Shown here in pieces: positions 37,560-46,507 of a stretch of 64,000 nucleotides of DNA. This DNA is from Psychrobacillus psychrodurans (GTDB lineage Bacteria > Bacillota > Bacilli > Bacillales_A > Planococcaceae). Numbering within the stretch: position 1 is the stretch's first letter; every line of letters starts with the position of its first letter. The position numbers and the translations under genes were made by a program. The notes beneath the pieces were generated by a model. That model was not told the DNA's origin, did not search any database, and saw nothing but the letters and a program-made list of their open reading frames with translations. The stretch covers positions 1 to 64,000 of the forward strand of contig FOUN01000011.1 of NCBI GenBank assembly GCA_900114885.1, in the 5' to 3' direction.

Positions 37560-37820
37560 TCAGTCCTTTAACCTTTTCAATTCTTCTTCAAGTAACTCTA
37601 ATTGTTCTTTTACTTTTATGTAATCATGTACAGTATTTACAGCTGTGAGCACTGCAAGCTTTGCAATATCTAGCTGACCGTTATGTGAATGTATTTCTCT
37701 CATTTTATCATCCACTATTGAAGCTACTAGTCTCATATGGCCTGAAGATTCAGAACCTACCATTTTATAATTCTGTCCATATATATCAACCGAAATTCGT
37801 GTTTTTTCCTGTTCTGACAA
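37560..37820 (-). CDS. zapA: Cell-division protein ZapA
   Basis: 86-residue FtsZ-ring stabiliser: [32 protein letters not shown] and [15 protein letters not shown] are typical of ZapA, followed by a C-terminal coiled coil. Start set at TTG ([10 protein letters not shown]), 8 bases after AGGAGG; the ATG two codons upstream is only 2 bases from that site, and the longer frame to 37928 overlaps divergent rnhC. Divergent from rnhC, as in B. subtilis. Confidence 0.92.
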   Translation of the reverse strand: MSEQEKTRISVDIYGQNYKMVGSESSGHMRLVASIVDDKMREIHSHNGQLDIAKLAVLTAVNTVHDYIKVKEQLELLEEELKRLKD

Positions 37821-37897
37821 AGCCATACCCTCCTCAGAAAATCCTAATACTAATAATAACACGAAATAGATTACGATGTGAAGAAAGGAACGAACGA

Positions 37898-38830
37898 ATG
37901 TCCAACGAAGTCTTATTAATGAAGCCAAATGAAATAGAAAAAGTAAAATCCCATTATATGAAGTTCAAGGTAGAACGCTCTGCCCCTGGTGTTGTTTTTG
38001 CTGCAAAACTCGTAGATACAGCTATTACCATCTATAAATCGGGCAAGGTAATGTTTCAAGGAAACGGTGCTACTCGGGAGGCATCTCTTTGGGGAACAAG
38101 TTCTACTAAATCTTTATCAACAAGTGTAGCTAAAGGAGACATGTTACCTGCTAATTTTTCCTCATTGTCCGTACTAGGTTCTGATGAAACAGGAACTGGT
38201 GACTATTTTGGTCCTATTACAGTTGCTGCTTGTTATGTTCATGCAGACCAAGTAGAGCTAGTGAAAGAATTAGGTGTTAAGGATTCCAAGATGCTTACGG
38301 ACGATGTGATGCTTAAAATGGCACCTGACTTAATGGCAACACTAACTCATAGTGTCTTGGTGTTGAAAAATGAAAAATACAATGATATACAATCTCGTGG
38401 GTGGTCACAAGGGAAAATAAAAGCACTCATGCACAACCAAGCACTAAAGCACGTGTTAAAAAAAATGGAAACAGAAAAACCCACATATATATTAATCGAT
38501 CAATTTGCAGAGCGTAGCATTTACTATAATCATCTTAAAATGGAGAAAGAAATCATCCAAGAAAATGTTTTGTTTTCTACAAAAGCTGAGCAGCTTCATG
38601 TTGCAGTTGCAGCGGCATCCATTATTGCAAGATATGCATTTTTAAAGGAAATGGATCGTTTGACTGAAATAGCAAATACCCCGATACCGAAAGGAGCAAG
38701 CGCAAAAGTCGATGAAATAGCAGCTAAGATTTATTTGAAGCACGGAGAGGAATTTTTAAAGTCCATCACCAAATGGCATTTTGCTAATACTGGAAAAGCG
38801 ATAAAAATTGTAAACAAGCGACGATTTTAG
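37898..38830 (+). CDS. rnhC: Ribonuclease HIII
   Basis: 310-residue nuclease removing RNA from RNA-DNA hybrids. N-terminal TBP-like substrate-binding domain ([20 protein letters not shown]) precedes the RNase H2-like catalytic domain with [13 protein letters not shown] (catalytic acid pair DE at about residues 97-98) and [18 protein letters not shown] lies 8 bases before the ATG of [10 protein letters not shown]. The longer frame from 37661 lies antisense to zapA and is rejected. Confidence 0.95.
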   Translation: MSNEVLLMKPNEIEKVKSHYMKFKVERSAPGVVFAAKLVDTAITIYKSGKVMFQGNGATREASLWGTSSTKSLSTSVAKGDMLPANFSSLSVLGSDETGTGDYFGPITVAACYVHADQVELVKELGVKDSKMLTDDVMLKMAPDLMATLTHSVLVLKNEKYNDIQSRGWSQGKIKALMHNQALKHVLKKMETEKPTYILIDQFAERSIYYNHLKMEKEIIQENVLFSTKAEQLHVAVAAASIIARYAFLKEMDRLTEIANTPIPKGASAKVDEIAAKIYLKHGEEFLKSITKWHFANTGKAIKIVNKRRF

Positions 38831-38848
38831 CATAGGAGTCGAACATAA

Positions 38849-39355
38849 TTGGGAATTATTTATGAAACAGAACGGTTGTTTTTATGCGTATTTGATCAAT
38901 CACATATAGAGGCAGCAAAACAATTTTGGGGTGATGAAGAAGTAATGTCATTATGTGATGGACCTTCTGCACATGAGTTGCTTCCCAAAGTGATAGAAGG
39001 ATATCGTAAATTGCAAGAAGATAGAGGTTTATCCGTTTATGCAGTAATAGAAAAAGAATCGGATGAAGTAATAGGAGCTGTTGGTTTTAATCCAACTGAT
39101 TCTATGGAAGTAGTAGAGTTAATTTATCATTTTAGCAAAATCAAATGGGGAAAAGGTTTTGCAACAGAAGCTGCGGTTGCTTGTCTAAAGCTAGCTAAAA
39201 ATAAAGGAAATACTAAATTCATCACTGCATCAGCAAATCCCCTAAATCAAAGTTCATTAAAGATTTTAGAAAAAATTGGTTTTACTTATAAGGGAATGAA
39301 GTGGTTTGAAGATACTGAGCAAGAAGAGCCTTATTATGAGTATTTACTGAAATAA
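38849..39355 (+). CDS. GNAT-family N-acetyltransferase
   Basis: 168-residue acetyl-CoA-dependent transferase of the RimJ/RimL-like type. Acetyl-CoA loop KWGKGFATEA is at about residues 111-120, the ASANPLNQSSLKILEKIGF segment near 133-151. Acceptor unknown. TTG start with TAGGAG about 10 bases upstream. Begins 18 bases after rnhC, possibly read with it. It is at the edge of the accessory block. Confidence 0.88.
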   Translation: MGIIYETERLFLCVFDQSHIEAAKQFWGDEEVMSLCDGPSAHELLPKVIEGYRKLQEDRGLSVYAVIEKESDEVIGAVGFNPTDSMEVVELIYHFSKIKWGKGFATEAAVACLKLAKNKGNTKFITASANPLNQSSLKILEKIGFTYKGMKWFEDTEQEEPYYEYLLK

Positions 39356-39564
39356 TCACAGACCTATTGACTCAATTGACCTCATAAAAAGTGGAGTAAT
39401 ATGAAAATTTTAACATAAAAGTACAACCCGATGGACGTTGTTTGTGAAACCGGCTTCTTTTACTCCCAAAGCTCCTATCATTGCAAATTAGTACAGATAA
39501 CACAAAACCATAGAAATGCATAACATGTATCTGTACATGTTTAAATAGCGATGGAGGTTAGAGT
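39356..39564 (+). promoter_or_regulatory. Leader with two mutually exclusive hairpins
   Basis: GTACAGATA (39491-39499) is complementary to TATCTGTAC (39528-39536), and AACATGTA (39522-39529) to TACATGTT (39534-39541). They share bases, so only one can form. They lie 24-74 bases upstream of the 39565 start. Confidence 0.45.
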
Positions 39565-40056
39565 ATGGTAAATTTTCAAGCTTTTCATGGTACTGTTACC
39601 ATGATTAGTGATTTTATGACTGGGTCTAATGGTGAAGGAGAAGGTTGTTATACATTAATGTCCGTAGATAACGGCAATGGAACTTCAGTAAATTTCGTGG
39701 TGTCCCCCACTACTTATTTTGTAGACCATGTAATGATAGTAGTTGGAGATAGGGTGACGGGATACTATGATGCAAATGCACCTGTTCCTCTTATTTATCC
39801 ACCACAATACCGAGCACTTATTATAGCAAAAGAAAATCCAAATCAAAATGTGAAAGTAGACTACTTCAACAGCCAGTTTGAAAGTAGTGATGGTCAATTA
39901 AAATTAAATATATCACCATATACTCCAATATTATTGACAAATGGGCAAGCTTATACAAGAAATCCCGCAAACCGAAATCTTATTGTAATTTATGGCCCTA
40001 CCACAAGAAGTATCCCTGCTCAAACAACACCCTACGAAATTATTGTTTGGTGTTAG
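39565..40056 (+). CDS. Conserved hypothetical protein, 163 residues
   Basis: Soluble, beta-rich protein (FHGTVTMISDFMTG, NFVVSPTTYFVDH, VGDRVTGYYDAN, TTRSIPAQTTPYEIIVWC). I have seen similar Bacillales proteins called hypothetical; the VGDRVTGYYD segment suggests an OB-like beta barrel, which is inference. GGAGG lies 7 bases before the ATG. No signal peptide. The next features are a mobile repeat and a convergent gene. Confidence 0.75.
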   Translation: MVNFQAFHGTVTMISDFMTGSNGEGEGCYTLMSVDNGNGTSVNFVVSPTTYFVDHVMIVVGDRVTGYYDANAPVPLIYPPQYRALIIAKENPNQNVKVDYFNSQFESSDGQLKLNISPYTPILLTNGQAYTRNPANRNLIVIYGPTTRSIPAQTTPYEIIVWC

Positions 40057-40088
40057 AAATTATCGAAAAGCATTATTATATAAATTAA

Positions 40089-40331
40089 TGAGGCTGGGAC
40101 AGAAGTAGAAATTTTATTGGATAAGGAGAAACCTTTACTAAATAATGGATATTTAATAAATTGATTGGAATGGAGGGGCGACTCCTATGGGAATAGCGTG
40201 ACGCCGAGACTACAGGCTCTGGCCACGCCCGTGGAAAGCGTCCCTGGAATGGAAATCAATTTTGTGCACAGCAAAAAAACAGCATTTTTCTCACAGAGAA
40301 AAATGCTGTTTTGGTTCTGTCCCAGCCTCAT
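40089..40331 (+). repeat. Dispersed ~245-bp element, copy 2
   Basis: Best-preserved copy: 17-bp perfect terminal inverted repeats (ATGAGGCTGGGACAGAA and its complement). Same inner layout as copy 1, with one A fewer in the AAAATTGATT arm. It sits between two convergent genes, 33 bases after one stop (40056) and 12 before the other (40344). Confidence 0.92.
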
Positions 40332-40343
40332 ATTCTTTTATAC

Positions 40344-41423
40344 TCACACCAGATTATCTGTTTCTATCCTCGCTTCACCCATAACCCTTTGAACAAGTTG
40401 TGCCACAGTCTCGACTCTAGCAAGTTTCGCATTTTGGCCAGCCCATAGTGACATATATTCTTGGTTATTTTGATTCGCAGATGCCTTTCGAATCGATTGG
40501 GTTAGTACATTTTGTATTGGAAAGTTTGGAATAATGTCTTTATATTGTTCCATCTCCATTATATATTTATTTTTAATCCCCCTTGCCCATTTTCCAGAAA
40601 AAGCACGAGTCAAAATTGTATCCCCATCCTTTGAGCACAGAATTGCTTCTTTATGTATGGGATGTGCACCACTTTCTGTACAAGTCAAAAAAGCTGTACC
40701 CATTTGGACAGCTTTTGCTCCTATACTTAACGCCGCTACCAGTCCTTTACCGTCCATTATGCCTCCAGCTCCAATTACAGGAATTTTTACTGTGTCTGAA
40801 ACCTGTGGAATTAAAGACATCAAGCCAATTAAGCTATCTTCATGACTACATATAAAGTTTCCCCTATGCCCTCCCGCTTCACTACCTTGCACAATCACTG
40901 CATCCATTCCAAGCTTCTCAATAGAGATTCCCTCTGCCACAGTTGTAGCTGTTCCAATTGTAGTTATATTATGTTGTTTAAATTTTTCCATCACATCTGC
41001 AGTTGGAACACCAAATGTAAAGGAGCAGATTGGTACTCCTTCTTCTATAACTACGTTTATTTGCTGCATATACGAAAGAAAAGCATTATCCATGTTCGGA
41101 AGAGTGATATTCTCTTCAAATATATTTAGTTCCTCACGATATGTGTTTAATAAACTATTCACCATTTTTACTTCGTTTTCCAAGATTTTAAATTTGCTTG
41201 GAACAAAGAGATTTACTCCAAAATTATTTGAAGTAAGTTGCTTTATCTCTCTAATCTGTTCCCGTAATTGAATAGGACTCATATAGCCTGCTCCGATCAT
41301 TCCAAGTGCTCCATTGTTGGAAACAGCAGCAACGAGTTTCGACGTAGCAATTCCACCTGCCATGGGAGCTTGAATAATCGGATAATCTATACTTAAAAGT
41401 CTTGTAATCTCATTTTCAAACAT
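40344..41423 (-). CDS. Nitronate monooxygenase / FabK-like FMN enzyme
   Basis: 359-residue TIM-barrel flavoprotein. N-terminal YPIIQAPMAGGIATSKLVAA and the FMN phosphate loop VVQGSEAGGHRG (VIVQGSEAGGHRG near residues 175-187) then IPVIGAGGIMDGKG are the 2-nitropropane dioxygenase family marks. Either nitronate detoxification or, less likely, FabK enoyl reductase. GGGGTG precedes the ATG. Terminated by the repeat element. Confidence 0.9.
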   Translation of the reverse strand: MFENEITRLLSIDYPIIQAPMAGGIATSKLVAAVSNNGALGMIGAGYMSPIQLREQIREIKQLTSNNFGVNLFVPSKFKILENEVKMVNSLLNTYREELNIFEENITLPNMDNAFLSYMQQINVVIEEGVPICSFTFGVPTADVMEKFKQHNITTIGTATTVAEGISIEKLGMDAVIVQGSEAGGHRGNFICSHEDSLIGLMSLIPQVSDTVKIPVIGAGGIMDGKGLVAALSIGAKAVQMGTAFLTCTESGAHPIHKEAILCSKDGDTILTRAFSGKWARGIKNKYIMEMEQYKDIIPNFPIQNVLTQSIRKASANQNNQEYMSLWAGQNAKLARVETVAQLVQRVMGEARIETDNLV

Positions 41424-41471
41424 ATATTACACCCCAATACTTATGATTAACCTTGTCAGAATTAAGTACTT

Positions 41472-41935
41472 TATTTCTTTTTTACTTTCCAATCATCAAA
41501 GTAATTAGCGTCCAACCCCAAATCATTTGTTTTTTGCCATTCAAATGCTTTCAACACTAATGGCGAAGCATTTTCAACAGAAATCTCTTCTTCTGTAACC
41601 CATTGGCACCAAGTGAGTCCTGCCCTTCAAACTTTTCGGGCGCTACTAGATTAACACCTATTTGCTTTACTAAATAAAACACTGCAATATGTTGAACATC
41701 CGTCCAACCTTTCCAGTCCGATGAAATTATAAAGTCAGCAATTCCAATACTTTTAATAATTTCAATTTCTAGACCCGTTTCTTCAAGAAACTCTCTTTTT
41801 CATAGCATTAGTCAAGCTTTCTTTTTCTTCTAAACTACCACCTGGTAAATCCAAACGATTGATGTATGGACCTCCATTTTTGTTAATAACGAGTAGCCTT
41901 TCATCTTGGATACAAACACCATACACCCCATATGC
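41472..41935 (-). pseudogene. Broken NUDIX hydrolase gene
   Basis: Read across two frameshifts the minus strand gives a NUDIX protein: DERLLVINKNGG, LDLPGGSLEEKESLTNAM, then REFLEETGLEIEI and WVTEEEISVENA, ending WKVKKK. An extra A in the run of five A's near 41807 breaks the NUDIX box, and a second shift occurs near 41620 before LTWCQW. It begins right after the GrpB stop, so it was the last gene of that group. Sequencing error is possible, but two breaks favour a real pseudogene. Confidence 0.75.
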
Positions 41936-42475
41936 TCAATGAAATTTCCTTGCTTCTATACTATTAAACCAATCAATCGCTTGTTGTTCAATCTCCTTGG
42001 CTAATTCTTCTTTCCCATTAATATAAGCTGCCATGTCGTAAGGAAATTGTTTTGCTAACACTTTTTTAAAATCACCATATTTCTTTGCAATAACAGGGTG
42101 CTTTCTTAAAAAATTTCGAAATGCAAGATGTCTTTCAATTTCAGGATTACCCATTTCATACATATGAACATGGTGTGTTCGATTGTCTCCACCTTTTTGG
42201 AAGTATCTACGTCCTGGAAGGCCATTTTCTCCTTTTGGCTCATAGCCATTGGCAATCATTGTATCGTTAAAAGCATCAATTTTTGTTATATCTCGAACAA
42301 CCGGTATCATATCAATAATTGGTTTTGCACTCAAACCATCTACAGAAGTGCTTCCAATATGATGAATTATTTGAATTTCTAAGCCAAAAATCTTTTGAAG
42401 CAGTATTACTTCATCTTCAAACTTTTTCTTCCAATCTTCTACATACTCTTCTACTACTACTCTACGCATGTTCAT
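41936..42475 (-). CDS. GrpB-family (UPF0157) nucleotidyltransferase-fold protein
   Basis: 179-residue protein with IHHIGSTSVDGLSAKPIIDM at about residues 37-56, the GS...D nucleotidyltransferase-like signature of the GrpB family; often linked to dephospho-CoA kinase or stand-alone. Target unknown. Its start overlaps the DUF402 gene by 14 bases, so translation is coupled. Confidence 0.85.
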   Translation of the reverse strand: MNMRRVVVEEYVEDWKKKFEDEVILLQKIFGLEIQIIHHIGSTSVDGLSAKPIIDMIPVVRDITKIDAFNDTMIANGYEPKGENGLPGRRYFQKGGDNRTHHVHMYEMGNPEIERHLAFRNFLRKHPVIAKKYGDFKKVLAKQFPYDMAAYINGKEELAKEIEQQAIDWFNSIEARKFH

Positions 42476-43022
42476 TTTCCATCTTTTGCAAATGTACTTC
42501 TAACAATTCTTTATGAGCATTAGAATATCTAAGCAGTGTAAATTGTTCTTCCTTAATACATTTAGTAATTCTATTTGCTTCATCTCGTGCTAAATCATAC
42601 TTTTGCTGATTGATACTGCCACTTTCTAAGGCTTCTTCCAATTCATCCTCGTCCAATTGAATAATTTCTCCTGTTGGCAAGACAACAATATCTAAAATTA
42701 AATCATCCACCCAAGGAACATTATTTTCGATTCCGATTTCGTAACATATATCAATATACCATTGCACGATTTCCCCATTAGCATCGAACATTGTAGTGAC
42801 GGAATAATTTTTCCCCATAGGAAAATGCTGTAGCCACATATAATGATCATCTACAATACAAATTCTTTTTTCTCCGTACTGTACCCATAGTGGATCGGTA
42901 ACCTTTATCATATTTATTAATGTGATATGTCCTGTAAATTCTTTTTTATCTACGTAAGATTTTGTATACTCTCTTTGAATAATTCGTTTCCAATCTGAGC
43001 GATCTCCATATCTTCTAAACAT
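42462..43022 (-). CDS. DUF402 protein, possible nucleoside di/triphosphate phosphatase
   Basis: 186-residue protein: WVQYGEKRICIVDDHYMWLQHFP, WYIDICYEIG and WVDDLILDIVVLPTGE contain the acidic residues of the DUF402 fold. A staphylococcal relative hydrolyses NTP/NDP; activity here is inferred. GAGGATG precedes the ATG. Middle gene of a compact leftward group (43271 to 41472). Confidence 0.8.
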   Translation of the reverse strand: MFRRYGDRSDWKRIIQREYTKSYVDKKEFTGHITLINMIKVTDPLWVQYGEKRICIVDDHYMWLQHFPMGKNYSVTTMFDANGEIVQWYIDICYEIGIENNVPWVDDLILDIVVLPTGEIIQLDEDELEEALESGSINQQKYDLARDEANRITKCIKEEQFTLLRYSNAHKELLEVHLQKMENEHA

Positions 43023-43037
43023 CTAAACACACATCCT

Positions 43038-43271
43038 CTATTTTTTTCGCTCATTTCCACGTTTAAAGTTCCCTGTTATTTTTGCTAAAATTAATTGCAC
43101 TTCTTTATCATTTCCTGCCAATTCTATTCTTTTTAAAAACTTCTCTACCTCTTTCCCTTTTAATATTTTCACGCGCTTTCCATGAAATTCTATGAAAACC
43201 GTATTATCCTTAGATATCTTATAACTAAAAGGGTTTTCTTCTAAACGATTCCTTTTATCAATTCCATCCAT
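43038..43271 (-). CDS. Conserved small protein, 77 residues
   Basis: Basic protein MDGIDKRNRLEENPFSYKIS... with KILKGKEVEKFLKRIE and ITGNFKRGNERK. A family of similar Bacillales small proteins exists with no known function. GGAGGAGAA lies before the ATG, and the gene leads the DUF402/GrpB group. Confidence 0.75.
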   Translation of the reverse strand: MDGIDKRNRLEENPFSYKISKDNTVFIEFHGKRVKILKGKEVEKFLKRIELAGNDKEVQLILAKITGNFKRGNERKK

Positions 43272-43445
43272 CTATTCTCCTCCATACTTCTTTACTTTTT
43301 ACATTCGCTTAAAACTGTATTTTCCCTCTTTTATTTCTAATATAATATCCGAAACTAGTATTATTCCTCTGCCATCCGTATAATTCGCTGATAAAATCAG
43401 TTACAATGAAATAAATTATTTTAGTTTTACTTAAGGAGAATTTAT

Positions 43446-44585
43446 TTGAAGGTACAAGTTTTATTGAAAGGGTATAATTTTTTGTTTTTCGGCTTACTTG
43501 CCCTATTTATTCCTTTTTTGCCTGTTTATTTAGGAGAACAAGGATTATCTACGAGTGAAATAGGAATAATCATCGGAACTGGTGGATTTGTGACATTATT
43601 TGCTCAACCCTTATGGGGGTTTATCAGTGATAAAACAAAAACAATCCGTAAAGTGATGCTAATACTTGTTTGTTTGACTGCAGTTTCCGGTTACTTTTTA
43701 TTTAACTTCGATAGTTTTGTGTTACTAATTATATTTGCGCTATTAGTGTATTTTTTCCTAATGCCTCTTGATCCATTAACTGAGAGTTTAAATTTCACTG
43801 TTTCGGAAATGGCTCGTATTAGCTATGGGTCCATACGGACATATGGAGCACTAGGATATGCAGTTTTGTCTTTATTGGCTGGATTTGCAATGGATTATTT
43901 TGGGGTTAGCAGTCTATCGATCTTATTTGTTTTATTGGGACTTCTATCGTTTGGAATTGTTTGGTTCATGCCTGATGTACAAGCCTCAGCAAAGCCAGTG
44001 ACTATTGAGGGGTTAAAAACAGTATTACGCAACAAAGAAATGCTTTTATTTTTAACATTAATCTTTGTAAGCTCGGTACCTGCTCGTATGAACGACACTT
44101 TTTTAGGAATTCATATTAAAGCTCTTGGAGGAGATACATCCTTGGTGGGAATTGCCTTTTTCTTAGCAGCTACTAGTGAGATTATTATCTTTGCACTAAG
44201 TTTCTGGTGGCTTAGAAAGGGTAAGGAATTAGAAATTATTACAATAGCTACGTTCTTTTACTTCTTACGTTTTTTTGTATCAGGTTTTATAACTAGTCCG
44301 GTTGCTCTTACATTGTTGCAGTTATTGCAGATGTTGACGTTTCCAATTTTCTATACTGCTGCTATTCAGTACTTGTATAACATTATGCCAAAGGAATGGC
44401 GTGCTACAGGCCAAACTGTTCTTGCATTATTATTCTTTGGATTATCTAGCATTATTGCTTCATATGCAGGAGGATTTCTCTATAAGGAGTTTGGAGGACA
44501 GACATTTTACTTCATCATTTCAGCTTTGTCCTTCATCGGAGTCGTATTTGGTATACTGTTGACTGTTCGGAAACGAAAAATATAA
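43446..44585 (+). CDS. Major facilitator superfamily transporter
   Basis: 379-residue permease with about 12 hydrophobic segments. FVTLFAQPLWGFISDKTKTI at about residues 49-68 holds the MFS loop 2-3 motif. It fits the MFS_1-like/nucleoside-symporter subgroup; substrate not predictable. TTG start with AAGGAG 7 bases upstream. Confidence 0.88.
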   Translation: MKVQVLLKGYNFLFFGLLALFIPFLPVYLGEQGLSTSEIGIIIGTGGFVTLFAQPLWGFISDKTKTIRKVMLILVCLTAVSGYFLFNFDSFVLLIIFALLVYFFLMPLDPLTESLNFTVSEMARISYGSIRTYGALGYAVLSLLAGFAMDYFGVSSLSILFVLLGLLSFGIVWFMPDVQASAKPVTIEGLKTVLRNKEMLLFLTLIFVSSVPARMNDTFLGIHIKALGGDTSLVGIAFFLAATSEIIIFALSFWWLRKGKELEIITIATFFYFLRFFVSGFITSPVALTLLQLLQMLTFPIFYTAAIQYLYNIMPKEWRATGQTVLALLFFGLSSIIASYAGGFLYKEFGGQTFYFIISALSFIGVVFGILLTVRKRKI

Positions 44586-44719
44586 AATATTGCTCCTTCT
44601 GTTGAATGATGATTATTCCCTTCAAAAATGGGTATTAAAAATACATAGACTTAAAATTAGTACCTTTTACTAAACTTTCTTTATTTTACCCAAAGAGATT
44701 TTGGTGGGGGGTGATTAAT

Positions 44720-44914
44720 TTGAGAAGAGCCTATGGGGTAATCAAGCTATCTTCTTATTTAGATACAGTTGGATACCCACTAACTGAAGAGGAAATAAAT
44801 GTTTTAATCATTAACAAAGAGATTCCTCACTTAAGACCAATGGCAAATATGATTGTCTTTAATTTGGATCATATTGATTGGTGGATTAATCAGAAACAAA
44901 TTTCTCCAAAATGA
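44720..44914 (+). CDS. Small protein with possible HTH, 64 residues
   Basis: MRRAYGVIKLSSYLDTVGYP then LTEEEINVLIINKEIPHLRP and ending WWINQKQISPK. The layout resembles small excisionase-like DNA-binding domains (helix, turn, basic PHLRP), but this is a guess. TTG start 5 bases after GGGGGGTGA; the GTG at 44711 is part of that site. A clear terminator follows, supporting expression. Confidence 0.6.
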   Translation: MRRAYGVIKLSSYLDTVGYPLTEEEINVLIINKEIPHLRPMANMIVFNLDHIDWWINQKQISPK

Positions 44915-44915
44915 T

Positions 44916-44943
44916 AACCCTGCAAATATGCAGGGTTTTTCAT
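44916..44943. terminator. Terminator after the 64-residue gene
   Basis: ACCCTGC, AAATAT, GCAGGGT, then TTTTT. The following transporter gene is convergent (stop at 44953) and may share it. Confidence 0.85.
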
Positions 44944-44952
44944 TTTGCAATA

Positions 44953-46383
44953 TTAACTCATTTCTCTCAAACCAATCATAATATCTTCTGAAGGTAATAT
45001 TTTAGAAAATAATATTGTCAATATAACAGATGCAAGTACTCCCCATAAAACACCTAGTATTAGAGAGACAATTGCACCAGAGATTATACCGATTCGAGCA
45101 CCCCAAACAGAAACTTGACTATTCTTCATACCCATTTCAAAAGTAGAGTTTCTCTTACTTTTCCAGATTAATCCTACAATTAATACAGGAACCACTCCTC
45201 CCCCGGCCATTGAGTAAGCTAGAGAAAATAAATCAATTATAGAATCCGCCCAAATAGCAGTTACAATAGTGAGTATGCCAAATACAACTACACTAACTCT
45301 TGTTAACTTGAGGTAAAATAAATCCGTCTTTTCTTTTATATTCGGTATAACTAAATCATTGATGATTACAACAGCAGCTGAATGAAGTAATGATGACGCG
45401 CTTGATATAGCAGCCATGAAAATCATGATAAAGAAAGCTAGAGCAGCTAATTGTGTCATCTCTTCTAGTATCAACCACGAAATAGCATTATCCGCATCGA
45501 GAGTTGGATTTTGAAGCTTAACTACCAATCCACTAACAGTTGCTAGAGTCGTAAAGATAATTGCTACAATACCACTTATCAGCATAGCACGACTTGCTGA
45601 CTTTGAACTTTTGGATGCAAAGCAACGTTGCCAATAAACTTGAGCAGCTAATATTCCTAAAGTTCCTGTCACAAAAAGTGTTACAACCTCCATTACAGAT
45701 AGATTCATCTGAACGAGTTCACTTGAACCGACCTCAGCTAACCCAGTCTTCAAATTCGTATAACTAAAGTCAATACGATCAAATACTTGAAAATAGAACC
45801 ACACTGCTATAGCAATGAGAATCCCTCCTTGTATGAGGTCAGTCCATACTACTGAATACATCCCCCCTACTGCTGTATAAATTATAAATACTGCAGAAAA
45901 CACTAAAATCATTAGAATAGGGTCAGCACCAGTAAAGGTTGAAAATAAAGCCCCCATCCCCATTGCCTGTCCACTGACCCAAGCTATCATTATGGATGAA
46001 GTCAAAAGAGCAACTAGACTGCGAGTAATCCGATCTCGCACGATTAAATCATTTATCATTTCTGCCAACGTTTTATATGTAAATTTTGCTGCAAACCCCG
46101 CAAATACTAAAGCAAATAGTATCTTTGCCCCCTGTTCTCCAACTACAAAAGGAATATTAGCTATTCCAATCTCATAACCCTTTGAAGAGTGACCAACAAA
46201 ATTCCCAACACCCATAATCGTAGCAATATCCGTGAATAGTAATAAGAAAAAAGGTAGTGACCCACCCGCTATTGCATAGTGAGCGAAACTAGCATCTGCC
46301 TTCTTTTTAAAGAAAAACGACATTCCTATAAAAAATAAGGATAATACGATAGTCAATGTCCATGTCCAAAAGCTTAAACCCAT
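44953..46383 (-). CDS. Sodium:solute symporter (SSS family)
   Basis: 476-residue membrane transporter with about 12-13 hydrophobic helices; IYTAVGGMYSVVWTDLIQGG near residues 168-187 is the SSS signature, and substrate could be proline, pantothenate or another organic solute. The ATG at 46383 is used because GGAGG is 6 bases upstream; a TTG directly before it is too near. Orphan gene in the accessory block. Confidence 0.9.
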   Translation of the reverse strand: MGLSFWTWTLTIVLSLFFIGMSFFFKKKADASFAHYAIAGGSLPFFLLLFTDIATIMGVGNFVGHSSKGYEIGIANIPFVVGEQGAKILFALVFAGFAAKFTYKTLAEMINDLIVRDRITRSLVALLTSSIMIAWVSGQAMGMGALFSTFTGADPILMILVFSAVFIIYTAVGGMYSVVWTDLIQGGILIAIAVWFYFQVFDRIDFSYTNLKTGLAEVGSSELVQMNLSVMEVVTLFVTGTLGILAAQVYWQRCFASKSSKSASRAMLISGIVAIIFTTLATVSGLVVKLQNPTLDADNAISWLILEEMTQLAALAFFIMIFMAAISSASSLLHSAAVVIINDLVIPNIKEKTDLFYLKLTRVSVVVFGILTIVTAIWADSIIDLFSLAYSMAGGGVVPVLIVGLIWKSKRNSTFEMGMKNSQVSVWGARIGIISGAIVSLILGVLWGVLASVILTILFSKILPSEDIMIGLREMS

Positions 46384-46461
46384 CAAACCCCTCCTTATTT
46401 CTCTCTTCCCTGTGTGTCACACAATTCAAACACTATTCTGAATATATTTTAAAAATTCTAT

Positions 46462-46495
46462 AAAAAAAGAGCAACACCTAAAATCGGCGCTGCTC
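46462..46495 (-). terminator. Terminator of pheST
   Basis: GAGCAGCGCC and GGTGTTGCTC with two G-U or mismatched positions, then seven T's on the minus strand, just after pheT. Confidence 0.9.
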
Positions 46496-46507
46496 AACTT
46501 TTACTTA

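Noticed and set aside
37661-37897. N-terminal extension of the rnhC frame
   Set aside because: Antisense to zapA, no ribosome site and no family similarity; RNase HIII of about 310 residues fits the inner ATG.
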